Assembly (NCBI RefSeq): GCF_003386205.1 | Contig: NZ_QRDY01000025.1 | Location: 1 to 61,950, forward strand | From: Cohnella lupini | GTDB taxonomy: Bacteria > Bacillota > Bacilli > Paenibacillales > Paenibacillaceae | Length of the DNA: 61,950 bases | Direction: 5' to 3' | Shown: positions 14,827-24,189 of the stretch, in pieces | Layout of the letters: each line of letters starts with the position of its first letter | How positions within the stretch are numbered: the stretch's first letter is position 1 | Translations under genes and position numbers: made by a program | The notes under the pieces: model-generated | The model's input: only the letters and a program-made list of their open reading frames with translations | What the model was told of the DNA's origin: nothing | The model's database searches: none

Positions 14827-17304
14827 CTAGTTCTCCATTAGCGAGCATTCCCGCAAGCCGCCCGTTGCTTCCGTTCTGAACGTCTTGATCTCGAAAGCAT
14901 CGACACTAACGCGCTGCGACACTCCGAGCGCGGGAATGCGAATGACAGCCGTCCCCGGCGCACCGGTCGGTTCATACAGTCGAACGACATATCCTTTCCC
15001 GTCCTCGGACTGTTTGAATGCGGTCACGACCAGTCGTTCCCCCTCCAACTCGAGGCCGCTTACCGGCTTGTTGCCGGTTCCGCCCGGGAAGAATGACAGC
15101 GCATAAGGCCGTTCGTGCAACTCCAGCGCTTCGCGTTCGATCGCTTGCAAGTGTGCCTCCCGTCGGCCGGCATTCACCCAGAACGTATACGTCCGCTCGC
15201 CCTGATCGATTCGGGGAATGAACCTGTCCTGCGGCAGGAGCGGACGATCGAGGATAGGGTGCGCGCAATAGGCCGCGCCGCGAACGAGCGTCGGCCGGAT
15301 CGCGCCGTCGCGGCTGTCCGAGCCGTAGACGCCGTCATTGACGAGCGTGACCGCATTTCCGTCGGAGGACTTTTCGGTGATCGCCGTCCATTTTTGCGAG
15401 ACAGCCTCCGTACCGTCCGTCGGAAGCGGCTGGACGCCGTAGGCCGTCTGTCCCGTATAGGCATATTCGTGCTCGTATACGGTCGGTATCGACAGCTTGA
15501 GCAGCTTGTCCTTTTCGTTCCAGTACAACCGGATTTGCACTTCGACCTCGGTGCCGTTCTTGGGCAGCAGGTAGGTGAGCACCAGGGCAGAGTCGCCGTA
15601 TTCTAACAGCGCTTCGATCACGGTTCTGACTTCTCCGTCTTCGATGACCCGTACGGAGGGTAGTACTCCCTCTCGAATACCGGAGAATAATGTGCCGCGA
15701 CTTGGGCTCATGAGCTGGAACCGGCCGACGATCGGCTCGAACTTGTCCGTATCCATGCGCCACGGATCTCCGTTGTCGGCGAGAACGATCGGCATGAATG
15801 CGCCGGCACGAAGATGAGATATGCCGTCCGAGACGTATTCATCGATCAGGCCGGTTCGCGTATTGATCTCGACCCTCAAGGATGCCGATTCGAACCGAAT
15901 TACACCGCCGGTCTCGGCAAGACGAGGAGCGGGCTTCGCGGGCATGGTGACGATCCGACAATCGAACCTGTTCATCGAGGAGGGCTCAAGCTCTGCTTCG
16001 AAGACGACGCGTTTGCGCCAATCCAGGTTCAACGAGCTATGCTCTTTCTCGGTCTGGCTCGGCAATCGCTCGCCGTTCCGGTAGACGAGCGGCATGGAGA
16101 ACTCATCCGTCCAGTTCTGATCCTCCAGCATGAACTCGCAGGCGAAAATACCGCGCACCGGATACGGATGCGGATTGTATACGAGAACCGGATATTCGCC
16201 CGTCGCGGCTTTGGACTGCCCGGCGGCCAGTGCGAAGAACGCCCTGGCGCGCAGACGCGCGGAGATTTCCAACCCGTGGTCGATGAGTCGCAGCGATGAT
16301 TCCTCCGCGGGCTGGATCGAGCTGCCCGGCAGAATGTCGTGGAATTCGGCGACCATCAGATCGTGGAACGCTTCACCGAGCTCTCGTCCGGGGTATTCCA
16401 GCAACCCTTGGATAGCCGCCGCGGACAGCATCTTCTCCGTCATGAAGAGCAGGCTGTCCAACTGCCTGTGCTTCTGCTTGATTCGGATCATCGAGGTGTA
16501 GCAGCCGACGAAGCGCGGGTTAAGATCGTCCGCATGGCGAGGGAGATTCGGCACGCGCCGCAGTTCGGCGAAGTAGTTCTCCGGCGTGGAATGAACGATT
16601 TCTATCGGACTGGTTGCCATCATCTCGCCAATTCGATCGAGATCGAGACGGGAGGGGCCGCCATGGTTGCCGACGCCCCATAACAGCAGACGCGGTCGAT
16701 CTTCGCCGTCGCTTCCGTAGTTCTCCAGCCAGCGCTCCAGTTTCTTATGCGCCTGGCCGAGAAGCGTATTGTATCCTTCGGAGATTTGATGGGCGTGCAC
16801 TTCCGAGCCGTCGAATCCGACCCATATGAAGTCTTCGGCCGGTCCTGCCGATTTCTGGTCAGGCCGCATGAACAAGTAAGAATCGTAGCCCGCCCGGCGC
16901 ATAATTTGAACGAGGCCACGAGAGTGGCCGAAGGAATCGAAGTTGATCGCCGTCGTTGGAACGACGCCGAACTTATCCTTGAAGTACTGCTTGCCGAGCA
17001 GAATTTGCCTGACGAGCGATTCGCCCGACGGCATATTGCAATCGGGCTGCAAATACCAGCCGCCCATGATATGCCACTTGCCGAGTTGCACGAGGCTCCG
17101 GATCTCGGCGAACAGGCTCGGCTCGTATTCTTCGATCCATTTGTAAAGCAGCGCCTCATTGTGATTGAACACGTATCCATCGTATTCCCGGCAAAATTCC
17201 GCTGCGGCTCTAAACGTGGATACGGCTGCCGCAGCACCTTCCTCCCATTCCCATTGCCATACGGGATCGAGATGCGCGTTGCTGATCAGGTGCAATTTAT
17301 TCAA
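14827..17304 (-). CDS. Alpha-mannosidase, glycoside hydrolase family 38
   Basis: An 825-residue retaining alpha-mannosidase of the zinc-dependent GH38 family, without a signal peptide, so cytoplasmic. The N-terminal alpha/beta barrel has the zinc ligands NAHLDPVW (His11, Asp13) and the nucleophile motif NFDSFGHS (Asp123). A three-helix bundle and beta-rich C-terminal domains follow. Family members trim alpha-linked mannose from oligosaccharides. It is divergent from the AraC gene (180-bp intergenic) and lies at the edge of the large glycan locus. Start ATG with AAGGAGAA upstream. Confidence 0.93.
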   Translation of the reverse strand: MNKLHLISNAHLDPVWQWEWEEGAAAAVSTFRAAAEFCREYDGYVFNHNEALLYKWIEEYEPSLFAEIRSLVQLGKWHIMGGWYLQPDCNMPSGESLVRQILLGKQYFKDKFGVVPTTAINFDSFGHSRGLVQIMRRAGYDSYLFMRPDQKSAGPAEDFIWVGFDGSEVHAHQISEGYNTLLGQAHKKLERWLENYGSDGEDRPRLLLWGVGNHGGPSRLDLDRIGEMMATSPIEIVHSTPENYFAELRRVPNLPRHADDLNPRFVGCYTSMIRIKQKHRQLDSLLFMTEKMLSAAAIQGLLEYPGRELGEAFHDLMVAEFHDILPGSSIQPAEESSLRLIDHGLEISARLRARAFFALAAGQSKAATGEYPVLVYNPHPYPVRGIFACEFMLEDQNWTDEFSMPLVYRNGERLPSQTEKEHSSLNLDWRKRVVFEAELEPSSMNRFDCRIVTMPAKPAPRLAETGGVIRFESASLRVEINTRTGLIDEYVSDGISHLRAGAFMPIVLADNGDPWRMDTDKFEPIVGRFQLMSPSRGTLFSGIREGVLPSVRVIEDGEVRTVIEALLEYGDSALVLTYLLPKNGTEVEVQIRLYWNEKDKLLKLSIPTVYEHEYAYTGQTAYGVQPLPTDGTEAVSQKWTAITEKSSDGNAVTLVNDGVYGSDSRDGAIRPTLVRGAAYCAHPILDRPLLPQDRFIPRIDQGERTYTFWVNAGRREAHLQAIEREALELHERPYALSFFPGGTGNKPVSGLELEGERLVVTAFKQSEDGKGYVVRLYEPTGAPGTAVIRIPALGVSQRVSVDAFEIKTFRTEATGGLRECSLMEN

Positions 17305-17434
17305 GCGAAATTCTCCTTCTCTTTTACGTCGTAGGATCCGGGCCGCTAATGAACGTCGGACCGGGAGAGTTCTTCCGACCGCCAGCGGCTAGGCATACTC
17401 TTCATTTTACCGCGACGCGATACGCAAAAAAGAG

Positions 17435-17463
17435 TTGATCGTGCCATTAATCGCGGGTAATCT
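17435..17463 (+). promoter_or_regulatory. Candidate promoter for the AraC-family gene
   Basis: TTGATC at 17435-17440, 17-base spacer, TAATCT at 17458-17463. This would give a very short 5' leader before the ATG at 17485. Confidence 0.35.
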
Positions 17464-17484
17464 GACATTAAAGGGGCGCTTACG

Positions 17485-18369
17485 ATGGTGAAAAGAACGA
17501 TAGAGGTCTCGCCTGCGCATATTTTTTTCGAAGAACCGCTTCCGTACTTCGTTAACCGCGTCGAGGAGTCGTACGAGCTGCATTTTCACGCGCATGAATT
17601 TACGGAAATTTGTTACGTCGGGGAAGGCGGAGGATTTCATTATATCGAGGATAAGACGGTTCCGGTGAGCAGGGGGGATCTGTTCATTTTGCCGCTCGGC
17701 ACGTCGCACGTCTTTCGGCCGTTTTCTCCGAACGGGCGCACGCCGCTTGTCGTCTATAATTTTATTTTTGTCGCGCAGCGGGTTGCCGAGACGCTGCGGC
17801 ATTGGCCGGAGCTTACGGCCTCGCTCGAAACGCGTCAACTGCTCAATCTTGAACACGGACAATCGGAATGGCGGCATATTCGAGATACTTCCGGCGCTTT
17901 TCACACCTTCTTCACGGACGCTTACCGGGAATTCAGGCTGAGGCAAACCGGATTCGTACCGAGGATGCACGCTTTGTTTATTGTGCTGCTTACGGAAATC
18001 GAACGCCATCTCGAAGCGGCGGGCGGGAACAGAGCGCCCGGCGCGGCGCATCGGCTGATCGGAAATGCCCTGGCGCTGATCCACCGCACCGACGCTTCAG
18101 GCATAACGGCTGCGCGGGCCGCCGAGGCGTCGCAGATGAGCGAGCGCCATTTTCACCGGGTATTCGTCAAAGCGACAGGGTTTACCTTCAACCAATATGT
18201 GCAGAATGCGCGTATCGAGCGAAGCTGCGATCTGCTGCGGACGACCCGGATGACCGTGTCAGAAATCGTCGAAGCCATAGGGTATCAAGACAAAGGCTAT
18301 TTCTTGGAGCTGTTCAAGCGAAAAACCGGACAGACGCCGCGCGCCTACAGGGACGGATCCAACAATTGA
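17485..18369 (+). CDS. AraC-family transcriptional regulator with cupin sensor domain
   Basis: A 294-residue regulator. An N-terminal cupin-like sugar-sensing domain (about 20-150) has HFHAHEFTEICYVGEGGG. Two helix-turn-helix motifs sit at the C-terminus (about 195-290), including MSERHFHRVFVKATG and IGYQDKGYFLELFKRKTGQTP. Divergent from the GH38 gene and upstream of the catabolic genes, so it probably controls the locus in response to a sugar. AAAGGGG lies upstream of the start. A strong terminator follows, so it is its own transcription unit. Confidence 0.92.
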   Translation: MVKRTIEVSPAHIFFEEPLPYFVNRVEESYELHFHAHEFTEICYVGEGGGFHYIEDKTVPVSRGDLFILPLGTSHVFRPFSPNGRTPLVVYNFIFVAQRVAETLRHWPELTASLETRQLLNLEHGQSEWRHIRDTSGAFHTFFTDAYREFRLRQTGFVPRMHALFIVLLTEIERHLEAAGGNRAPGAAHRLIGNALALIHRTDASGITAARAAEASQMSERHFHRVFVKATGFTFNQYVQNARIERSCDLLRTTRMTVSEIVEAIGYQDKGYFLELFKRKTGQTPRAYRDGSNN

Positions 18370-18427
18370 CCTTCGCTCCGGGGGATCTAAACGGCTCTGC
18401 GGGCTTATGGTCTGGCAAAGTCCAGCT

Positions 18428-18463
18428 AAGCCATTCCGCCCTCTCAGGGTGGAGTGGCTTTTT
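18428..18463 (+). terminator. Terminator after the AraC-family gene
   Basis: A 14-bp stem AGCCATTCCGCCCT with AGGGTGGAGTGGCT (two G-U pairs), loop CTC, followed by TTTT. Confidence 0.88.
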
Positions 18464-18475
18464 GCATTTAAATAG

Positions 18476-18492
18476 TTGGATTCCGAATCCAA
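18476..18492. promoter_or_regulatory. Perfect 17-bp palindrome, candidate operator
   Basis: TTGGATTCCGAATCCAA is an 8-1-8 perfect inverted repeat just after the AraC terminator and upstream of the oxidoreductase gene. A second perfect palindrome, AGTGTACACT, is at 18525-18534. Either could bind a regulator of the downstream operon. Confidence 0.45.
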
Positions 18493-18641
18493 AGCCGATA
18501 ATTGGAGAAATCGACGTAATTTGAAGTGTACACTACCGGATGCGGCAGTTAGATTTAAGTTGCCGAGGGCGGTATCCGGTCGGTCCTCTACAGGGATCAA
18601 CCCGCCGTGCTCGAAGGAAACCGATTAAAGGAGATCGCGCA

Positions 18642-19712
18642 ATGACGAAGTTGAAGGTCGGTATTATCGGCGTGGGAGAGGTCGCCCAGATCATTCATTT
18701 GCCTATTCTGGAATCGTTGCCGGAGCTTTACGAGATGGTGGCGTTGTGCGATATTTCACCGAAGCTGCTCGCGAAGATGGGAGAGAAGTATTCGGTCAAG
18801 AACTTGTATTCGAACGCCGAGGAGATGCTCGATCGGACCGAAATGGACGCGGTATTCATCCTGAACAATATGGAATACCATACCGATTGCACCGTGGCCG
18901 CGTTGCGAAGGAACATTCACGTCTTCGTGGAGAAGCCGATGTGCGTGACCGTAGCGGAAGCCGAGGAGATAATCCGGGCGCGGAATGCTTCATCCGCTCA
19001 AGTGATGGTCGGCTACATGAGGCGCTTCGCTCCGGCTTATCTTCGGGCGTTGGAAGAAGTCCGGACGCTGGGACCGATCAACTACGCTCGCGTCAGGGAT
19101 ATCATAGGTCCGAACGCTTTCTTCACCAGCCAATCGGGCATGAAAGTGTACCGGTTCGACGATATCCCGGCCGAAGCCGCGCAAGATCGCAAGGCGAGGA
19201 ATACCCGTCTTATGCGGGAAGCGATCGGCGAGCAATCTCCCGAGACCTATGCGGCTTACGGCCTGTTGCTTGGCTTGAACAGCCATGACATCTCCGCCAT
19301 GCGGGAGCTGCTCGGCGTACCTATAGGCGTGAAGGCGGTCACTTCCTCGCACGGGGGCAGATTCAAAACCGCGATTTTAGAGTTCGACGGTTATCATGCC
19401 GTCTTCGAGACCGGCGTAGACCAGCAAGGACGTTTCGACGCCCATATCGAGGTATACGGGGAGAGCAAGTCGCTTCTTATCCAATACGATACGCCGTACT
19501 TAAGGCAGTTGCCGACGACGCTGCGGATCCGGGAGACGATCGGCGACTCGCTGGAAGAGACGGTCATCCGACCGACATACAAGGACGCTTACACGTGCGA
19601 ACTCGAGTATTTTCATCAAGTAGCCGCAACGGGGATGCCGCCCAAGACAACGCCGGAGGACTACGTGCAGGATCTCCGAATATTCGCAATGATGATGGAT
19701 GCCATCAAGTAG
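18642..19712 (+). CDS. Gfo/Idh/MocA-family oxidoreductase
   Basis: A 356-residue NAD(P)-dependent sugar oxidoreductase. The N-terminal Rossmann motif GIIGVGEVAQ is at about 7-16 and the conserved VEKPMCVT at about 92-99. The C-terminal alpha/beta domain spans about 130-350. Such enzymes act on cyclic sugars or inositols; the substrate cannot be told. I chose the ATG at 18642, which has AAAGGAG 8 bases upstream; an open frame extends further 5' without a ribosome site. First gene of a run through the epimerase gene at 24117. Confidence 0.9.
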   Translation: MTKLKVGIIGVGEVAQIIHLPILESLPELYEMVALCDISPKLLAKMGEKYSVKNLYSNAEEMLDRTEMDAVFILNNMEYHTDCTVAALRRNIHVFVEKPMCVTVAEAEEIIRARNASSAQVMVGYMRRFAPAYLRALEEVRTLGPINYARVRDIIGPNAFFTSQSGMKVYRFDDIPAEAAQDRKARNTRLMREAIGEQSPETYAAYGLLLGLNSHDISAMRELLGVPIGVKAVTSSHGGRFKTAILEFDGYHAVFETGVDQQGRFDAHIEVYGESKSLLIQYDTPYLRQLPTTLRIRETIGDSLEETVIRPTYKDAYTCELEYFHQVAATGMPPKTTPEDYVQDLRIFAMMMDAIK

Positions 19713-19724
19713 GGAAGTGACGGG

Positions 19725-20870
19725 ATGAGTGGGGCAAACCACGGTAAAGCAGCAAAAGACGATCACGAGGATAACAATTTAAGGATCGGCGGTAAGGGTT
19801 CAACGGACTTGAAATGGCTGTCGGCGCTCGAAGCGCCGCTGCGCGTAACGGGTTTGCCATGGCTGGAGCGGGATGGCGTATATCGCAGGCTGCCGGTGAA
19901 CCCCAGCCATGCGATTCGGCCGGAAGTGGATCGGTTAGCGAATTATACGACCGGTGTGCAGGTCCGTTTCCGGACGGATTCGCCGAAATTATACGTAAGG
20001 GTGAAGCTGGCTGCTCCCTATAGCATGTATCAGATGACGGCTACGGGTCAGTGCGGCGTGGATTGCTATATCGGAGCGATCGGGGATCAGCGGTATATCA
20101 ACACATCGCGTTTCGACTTTGCCCATGCGGAATACGAATCCGTGCTATTCGATTCCCTCCCGAGACAGATGCGCGATATTACGCTGAATCTCCCTTTATA
20201 TCAGGGCGTAAGCGAACTGCACGTCGGCATCGAGCCTTCATCGGAGATCGCGGCTTTTCCGGGATTCCCCGTAGGCAAGAAGGTGCTTCTCTACGGAACG
20301 TCGATTACGCACGGCGCGTGCGCGACCCGGCCGGGCATGGCTTATCCCAATATTCTAAGCCGCATGTTCCCGCTCGAATTCTTGAATCTAGGCTTCTCGG
20401 GCAATGCGCAAGGGGAACCCGAGCTCGCGCATATTATTAGCCAGATCGAGGAGCCGGGTCTGCTCATTCTGGATTACGAAGCCAATACGCCAAGCACCGA
20501 GCGGCTGAGGGAGTCTCTGCCCGAATTTATCCGAATCTATCGCCAGCGCCATCCCGAGGTTCCGATTCTCGTTATCTCGCAAATTCGATTGGCAAGAGAA
20601 GTATTCGACGAAGAGCAAGCTTCCCGAAGGGAAGAGCGCAAGCGGATCCAACGGGAAGAGGTCGGGCGGCAACGCTCCGCGGGGGACCGCAACGTGCATT
20701 TCTTCGACGGGGCGCTGCTGCTGGGCGACGATCCCCAGGATTGCACGACGGACGGCATACATCCCTCCGATCTGGGATACGATCGCATCGCGAAGACGCT
20801 AAGGCCGGTCATTGCGGATTTGCTAAAAGCCATCATCGAACAAGCAATGGGAAGGGACGAAGGGAAATGA
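19725..20870 (+). CDS. SGNH/GDSL-family hydrolase, probable carbohydrate esterase
   Basis: A 381-residue protein with an N-terminal beta domain (about 40-165, including a GVDCYIG segment) and a C-terminal SGNH hydrolase domain. The nucleophile motif is YGTSITHG (Ser193), an oxyanion region NLGFSGNAQG follows, and the catalytic pair is DGIHPSDLG (Asp343, His346). This two-domain plan fits GDSL family 3 acylhydrolases and deacetylases found in sugar loci. No signal peptide, so it probably acts on imported acylated oligosaccharides. Its stop overlaps the next start (ATGA), indicating coupled translation. Confidence 0.85.
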   Translation: MSGANHGKAAKDDHEDNNLRIGGKGSTDLKWLSALEAPLRVTGLPWLERDGVYRRLPVNPSHAIRPEVDRLANYTTGVQVRFRTDSPKLYVRVKLAAPYSMYQMTATGQCGVDCYIGAIGDQRYINTSRFDFAHAEYESVLFDSLPRQMRDITLNLPLYQGVSELHVGIEPSSEIAAFPGFPVGKKVLLYGTSITHGACATRPGMAYPNILSRMFPLEFLNLGFSGNAQGEPELAHIISQIEEPGLLILDYEANTPSTERLRESLPEFIRIYRQRHPEVPILVISQIRLAREVFDEEQASRREERKRIQREEVGRQRSAGDRNVHFFDGALLLGDDPQDCTTDGIHPSDLGYDRIAKTLRPVIADLLKAIIEQAMGRDEGK

Positions 20871-23326
20871 GCCACGGGCGATCGAACAAACGACTACATC
20901 GAGTGACTTTGGAAATGAGCTTGAAGCCTTTTACGAATATGGAGCGTTCCGCCATCGAGGCGGTATGCGAGGAAGCGATTCGACAATGGCTGCCGCTGAT
21001 CGGCATGGCGGATAGCTGTTCGATGCTCCTATGGGTTGCGGACGGCAGCGAAATTCTGACTTGGGACGGCAACTGGGAGCGCGAGATCGAGTGGGGGCGC
21101 TATATCGGCTTCGCGAACGAGGACAAATTCGGCCATGAGCCGAACGACCCCCGTATCGCCAAGGTTTACCGGCCCGATGCTTGTGCGATTACTTACGCCG
21201 ATCTTCGGTTCATCGTAGGGGCTTTCAAGCGAATCGCAGCCGAGAACTTCGGTATTCGGATGGAAGTAGGGGCCACGTTCGACGCCGGACCCGAATTCGC
21301 CTATTCCGATTTCAAATATAAGCTTCATCCGGAGATCAACCATGCCGAGCTCGGGGGCAAAGAGATCGCTCTGAAGGCGGATTACAACGTGATCTGCACT
21401 TGGTCGAACCTGTGCGAAGATCGGAATGCCTATGCCGCTTATCCGGAAGGTATACCCGAAGGAACGCCGTTCGGCGAATATCTGGGAAGGCAATGCGCAA
21501 GCTTCCTTCCGGAGCTCGGCTTCGACTATATTTGGTTCTCGAACGGCTTCGGCTTTTCTTACTTCCCTTGGACGTACCTGGGAGCGAATTACGACGGGAC
21601 GGCGTTGCCGCTGGCGGATTACGAAGAACTGACGGGCAGAACGCTGTCTTTCTGGGAGCACTTCAAGCGGGAATGTCCGGATTTCCGCACAGAGGTGCGC
21701 GGCACCAACTTCGGGACGGGGATGGATCTGGCGAAGGACTTCATACCGCTGGCCGAGCTGTACAGGAGAAAATATATCGAGTATCCGCCGCCGAACTCGC
21801 CGTGGGGAGCGCTCAACTTCGACTTCGGTCTGGAGATCGCGTCGCACATGTCCAGAATCGCGGTTCTGCCGGGCGAGACGTATCCGTATCGCTTCTATCC
21901 GAACGATCCTTGGTTCTGGCAAAATCCGTGGTGGGATCTCTACGATCGGGAGCCGCACGACATCTATTGTCCATTGACGGTCGCCCGCATGAATAGCGAA
22001 GGCGACCTGCAGAATCCGGGCATTATCGAGCTTCTAACGATCGATACGGAGAAGGGCGAATTGAACGCGGATTGTCCTGCGGAAGTCATTCCCCATCTTC
22101 GCCGGGCGATCGAAGACTTCCCCGATCGGGCCGGCATTCTGACCTGGCTCTATCCGTTCACGGAATACCATGCGGCGGTTGCGGAATCGGCGAACGAATC
22201 GAAGACGGTCTTTTTCGAAGAGTGGCTCGTGCGCAATGCGGTCAATCAGGGTTTGCCTCTCAATACCGTGCTCAGCACCGATGAATTCGCGGCGATGACG
22301 GCCGAAGCGAAGACCAAGCTGCGGGATACGATCGTCTTCGCTCCGGCTTCCGGGTTAACGGGCGAGAACGGCCGACTTCTGGCCGCGTTCGTCAGGGAAG
22401 GGGGCAAGGCGATCATCTACGGGGCGGTAACCGATCCGCGGTGGCTGGAGCTGCTCAACCTCCGGCAGGATCGCGGCCTCGAAGGCGAGCTGACGCTGAA
22501 GAATGCGATGCAGCCCGACACGTTACTAGACGAAGCCTCGATATCGAAAAAATTCAAACACGATCCCCTAATTGGAGGAGGAGCGCTTAACGAGGTTCTG
22601 AACGACGGGGACGATCTGACAACGAAAGTATGCGCGACGGCGACATCCCTCCGGGAAGACGAGGTTCGAATCCTCGCCTTGACCCGGGAGTTGCCGGAGT
22701 GGAACGGCGGCAAAGTCGGTTGGGTGCGGGGTTCCTTGCCGTCCGAGGGAGGAACCGTTACGCAGCTTCCCGTCCGGCAAGCCGATGCTTACTCGGACCT
22801 CTCGATTCTCGCCCGGCAGATCCTCGCGGAATTCGGATACGATCTACGGCAGACGAAGCCGGAAGAGGCGAGCAAGTCCGCTCTCTTGTTCGTCTCTCGC
22901 CGCGACAACGGGTTCCTCTTCACGGGCTGCCGGCAGGATACTTCGGTATCGCTGCGCATGCGCTTCCCGGACGGAGTTCCGGTTGTTACGGGCCAGACGA
23001 TCCGGGCCGGCCAAGGCGCCGCCGCCTATTCGTTCGATCGCACTTTCCACGACGAGTGCCGCATCTTCGTCGATCAGCAAGAGACGACGACCGTCTTCTG
23101 CCGGGAATACATGCCGATCCCTACGCCGAGGAAGAATTCGGTTCGCTTCATCCACGTCACGGGCTTGCGCGAGGCTACGGTGACGATATACCCGCCGCTA
23201 GCGAGTCTGGCCGCGGGAAGCGTCGAGGTGAGAGCCGATAACGTCTATTTGGAAATTCAGGGATGCGTATTCGGCGATAAATTGGTTATCCCGAACGTAA
23301 GCGGGGAGATGGAAGTGACTTGGTGA
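20867..23326 (+). CDS. Large protein of unknown family, possible glycoside hydrolase
   Basis: An 819-residue cytoplasmic protein; no signal peptide. I do not recognise the family. The N-terminal ~450 residues, starting near RVTLEMSLKPF, are rich in aromatic residues and acidic motifs (FDAGPEFAYSDFKY, FNFDFGLEIASH-like segments, NDPWFWQNPWWDLYDREPHD), which suggests an (alpha/beta)8-type carbohydrate-active fold. Residues ~480-570 (TIVFAPASGLTGENGRLLAAFV) look like the Rossmann-type domain seen after the barrel in some GH families such as GH42. A beta-rich C-terminus follows. It overlaps the SGNH gene by four bases (ATGA) and is followed by an isomerase gene, so it belongs to the operon. Function is inferred from context only. 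Confidence 0.8.
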   Translation: MSHGRSNKRLHRVTLEMSLKPFTNMERSAIEAVCEEAIRQWLPLIGMADSCSMLLWVADGSEILTWDGNWEREIEWGRYIGFANEDKFGHEPNDPRIAKVYRPDACAITYADLRFIVGAFKRIAAENFGIRMEVGATFDAGPEFAYSDFKYKLHPEINHAELGGKEIALKADYNVICTWSNLCEDRNAYAAYPEGIPEGTPFGEYLGRQCASFLPELGFDYIWFSNGFGFSYFPWTYLGANYDGTALPLADYEELTGRTLSFWEHFKRECPDFRTEVRGTNFGTGMDLAKDFIPLAELYRRKYIEYPPPNSPWGALNFDFGLEIASHMSRIAVLPGETYPYRFYPNDPWFWQNPWWDLYDREPHDIYCPLTVARMNSEGDLQNPGIIELLTIDTEKGELNADCPAEVIPHLRRAIEDFPDRAGILTWLYPFTEYHAAVAESANESKTVFFEEWLVRNAVNQGLPLNTVLSTDEFAAMTAEAKTKLRDTIVFAPASGLTGENGRLLAAFVREGGKAIIYGAVTDPRWLELLNLRQDRGLEGELTLKNAMQPDTLLDEASISKKFKHDPLIGGGALNEVLNDGDDLTTKVCATATSLREDEVRILALTRELPEWNGGKVGWVRGSLPSEGGTVTQLPVRQADAYSDLSILARQILAEFGYDLRQTKPEEASKSALLFVSRRDNGFLFTGCRQDTSVSLRMRFPDGVPVVTGQTIRAGQGAAAYSFDRTFHDECRIFVDQQETTTVFCREYMPIPTPRKNSVRFIHVTGLREATVTIYPPLASLAAGSVEVRADNVYLEIQGCVFGDKLVIPNVSGEMEVTW

Positions 23327-23343
23327 TCCGAGGAGGAATCGAA

Positions 23344-24117
23344 TTGAGGCGCAAATTCGCCGTTCAATTATACACGCTGCGCAAGGAATGCGAGTTGGAC
23401 TTTCCGGCTACGCTGAGAACGCTCGGCAGCATGGGGTGGGCCGGGGTGGAGACGGCCGGGCTTCACGGATATTCGGCGGAGGAGATCGCCGAGGTACTAG
23501 CGGAAGCCGGATTAAAGACGGCCGGCATGCACGTCTCGGTAGAGCGACTGCGAACGGATCCGCAAGGCATTATGGCAGAAGCAAGACTGCTTGGCACGAA
23601 GCGTCTGATCTGTCCGTCGGTGCCTCACGAATGGCGTAACGAACAGGGCTACGTCAAGTTGCGGGAGGAACTGAACGCTTCGGCGGCGGAGATGGGTTCC
23701 GAGGGCTTCACGGTCGGCTTCCACAACCATGCGTTCGAGTTCGATACGAACGTCGGGGGCCAAGACGCGCTGAGCTATCTCATCGATCCGTCGCCCGATA
23801 ATGCCGTACTCGCGGAAATTGATGTATACTGGTTGACGAAAGCAGGTTACGATCCGGCTTCCTTCATTGAGCCATACGGAGGGCGAATGCCGACGATGCA
23901 CCTGAAGGATATGACGGGCGACGAGCGCCGAACCTATGCCGAGATCGGCACCGGAATCATAGACTTCGAGCCGTTGCTTCTATGGGGAGAGAGGAACGGC
24001 GTGGATTGGTATGTCGTGGAACAGGATATATGCGAGGGAAACGCGCTGGACAGCGTGAGGATCAGCTTGGGCCATTTGCATGCGCTGGCCGACCGACTAG
24101 AGGCGGGAACCCGATAA
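23344..24117 (+). CDS. Sugar phosphate isomerase/epimerase (xylose isomerase-like TIM barrel)
   Basis: A 257-residue TIM-barrel protein of the AP-endonuclease-2/xylose isomerase-like superfamily. Metal and substrate residues are suggested by GFHNHAFEF (about 131-139), LAEIDVYW (about 158-165) and MHLKD (about 191-195). Members isomerise or epimerise sugars or keto-acids, or dehydrate inositol derivatives. The start is TTG at 23344, with AGGAGG 7 bases upstream. It follows the unknown large protein by 17 bases and closes this operon. Confidence 0.88.
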   Translation: MRRKFAVQLYTLRKECELDFPATLRTLGSMGWAGVETAGLHGYSAEEIAEVLAEAGLKTAGMHVSVERLRTDPQGIMAEARLLGTKRLICPSVPHEWRNEQGYVKLREELNASAAEMGSEGFTVGFHNHAFEFDTNVGGQDALSYLIDPSPDNAVLAEIDVYWLTKAGYDPASFIEPYGGRMPTMHLKDMTGDERRTYAEIGTGIIDFEPLLLWGERNGVDWYVVEQDICEGNALDSVRISLGHLHALADRLEAGTR

Positions 24118-24131
24118 GATAAGAGGGCAAG

Positions 24132-24155
24132 AGGGACTGGCGGATGCCAGTCTCT
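24132..24155 (+). terminator. Hairpin after the isomerase gene
   Basis: GACTGGC pairs with GCCAGTC around GGAT, extended by AGG/TCT. No T run; perhaps a weak terminator or mRNA 3' end. Confidence 0.4.
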
Positions 24156-24189
24156 TCGGCATTGTTCAGGATAAGGGGAGGACGACCGC

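Noticed and set aside
21029..21958. 309-codon minus-strand frame inside the unknown 819-residue gene
   Set aside because: Arg-rich composition typical of an antisense shadow of a GC-rich gene, with no ribosome site; the plus strand has operon context.
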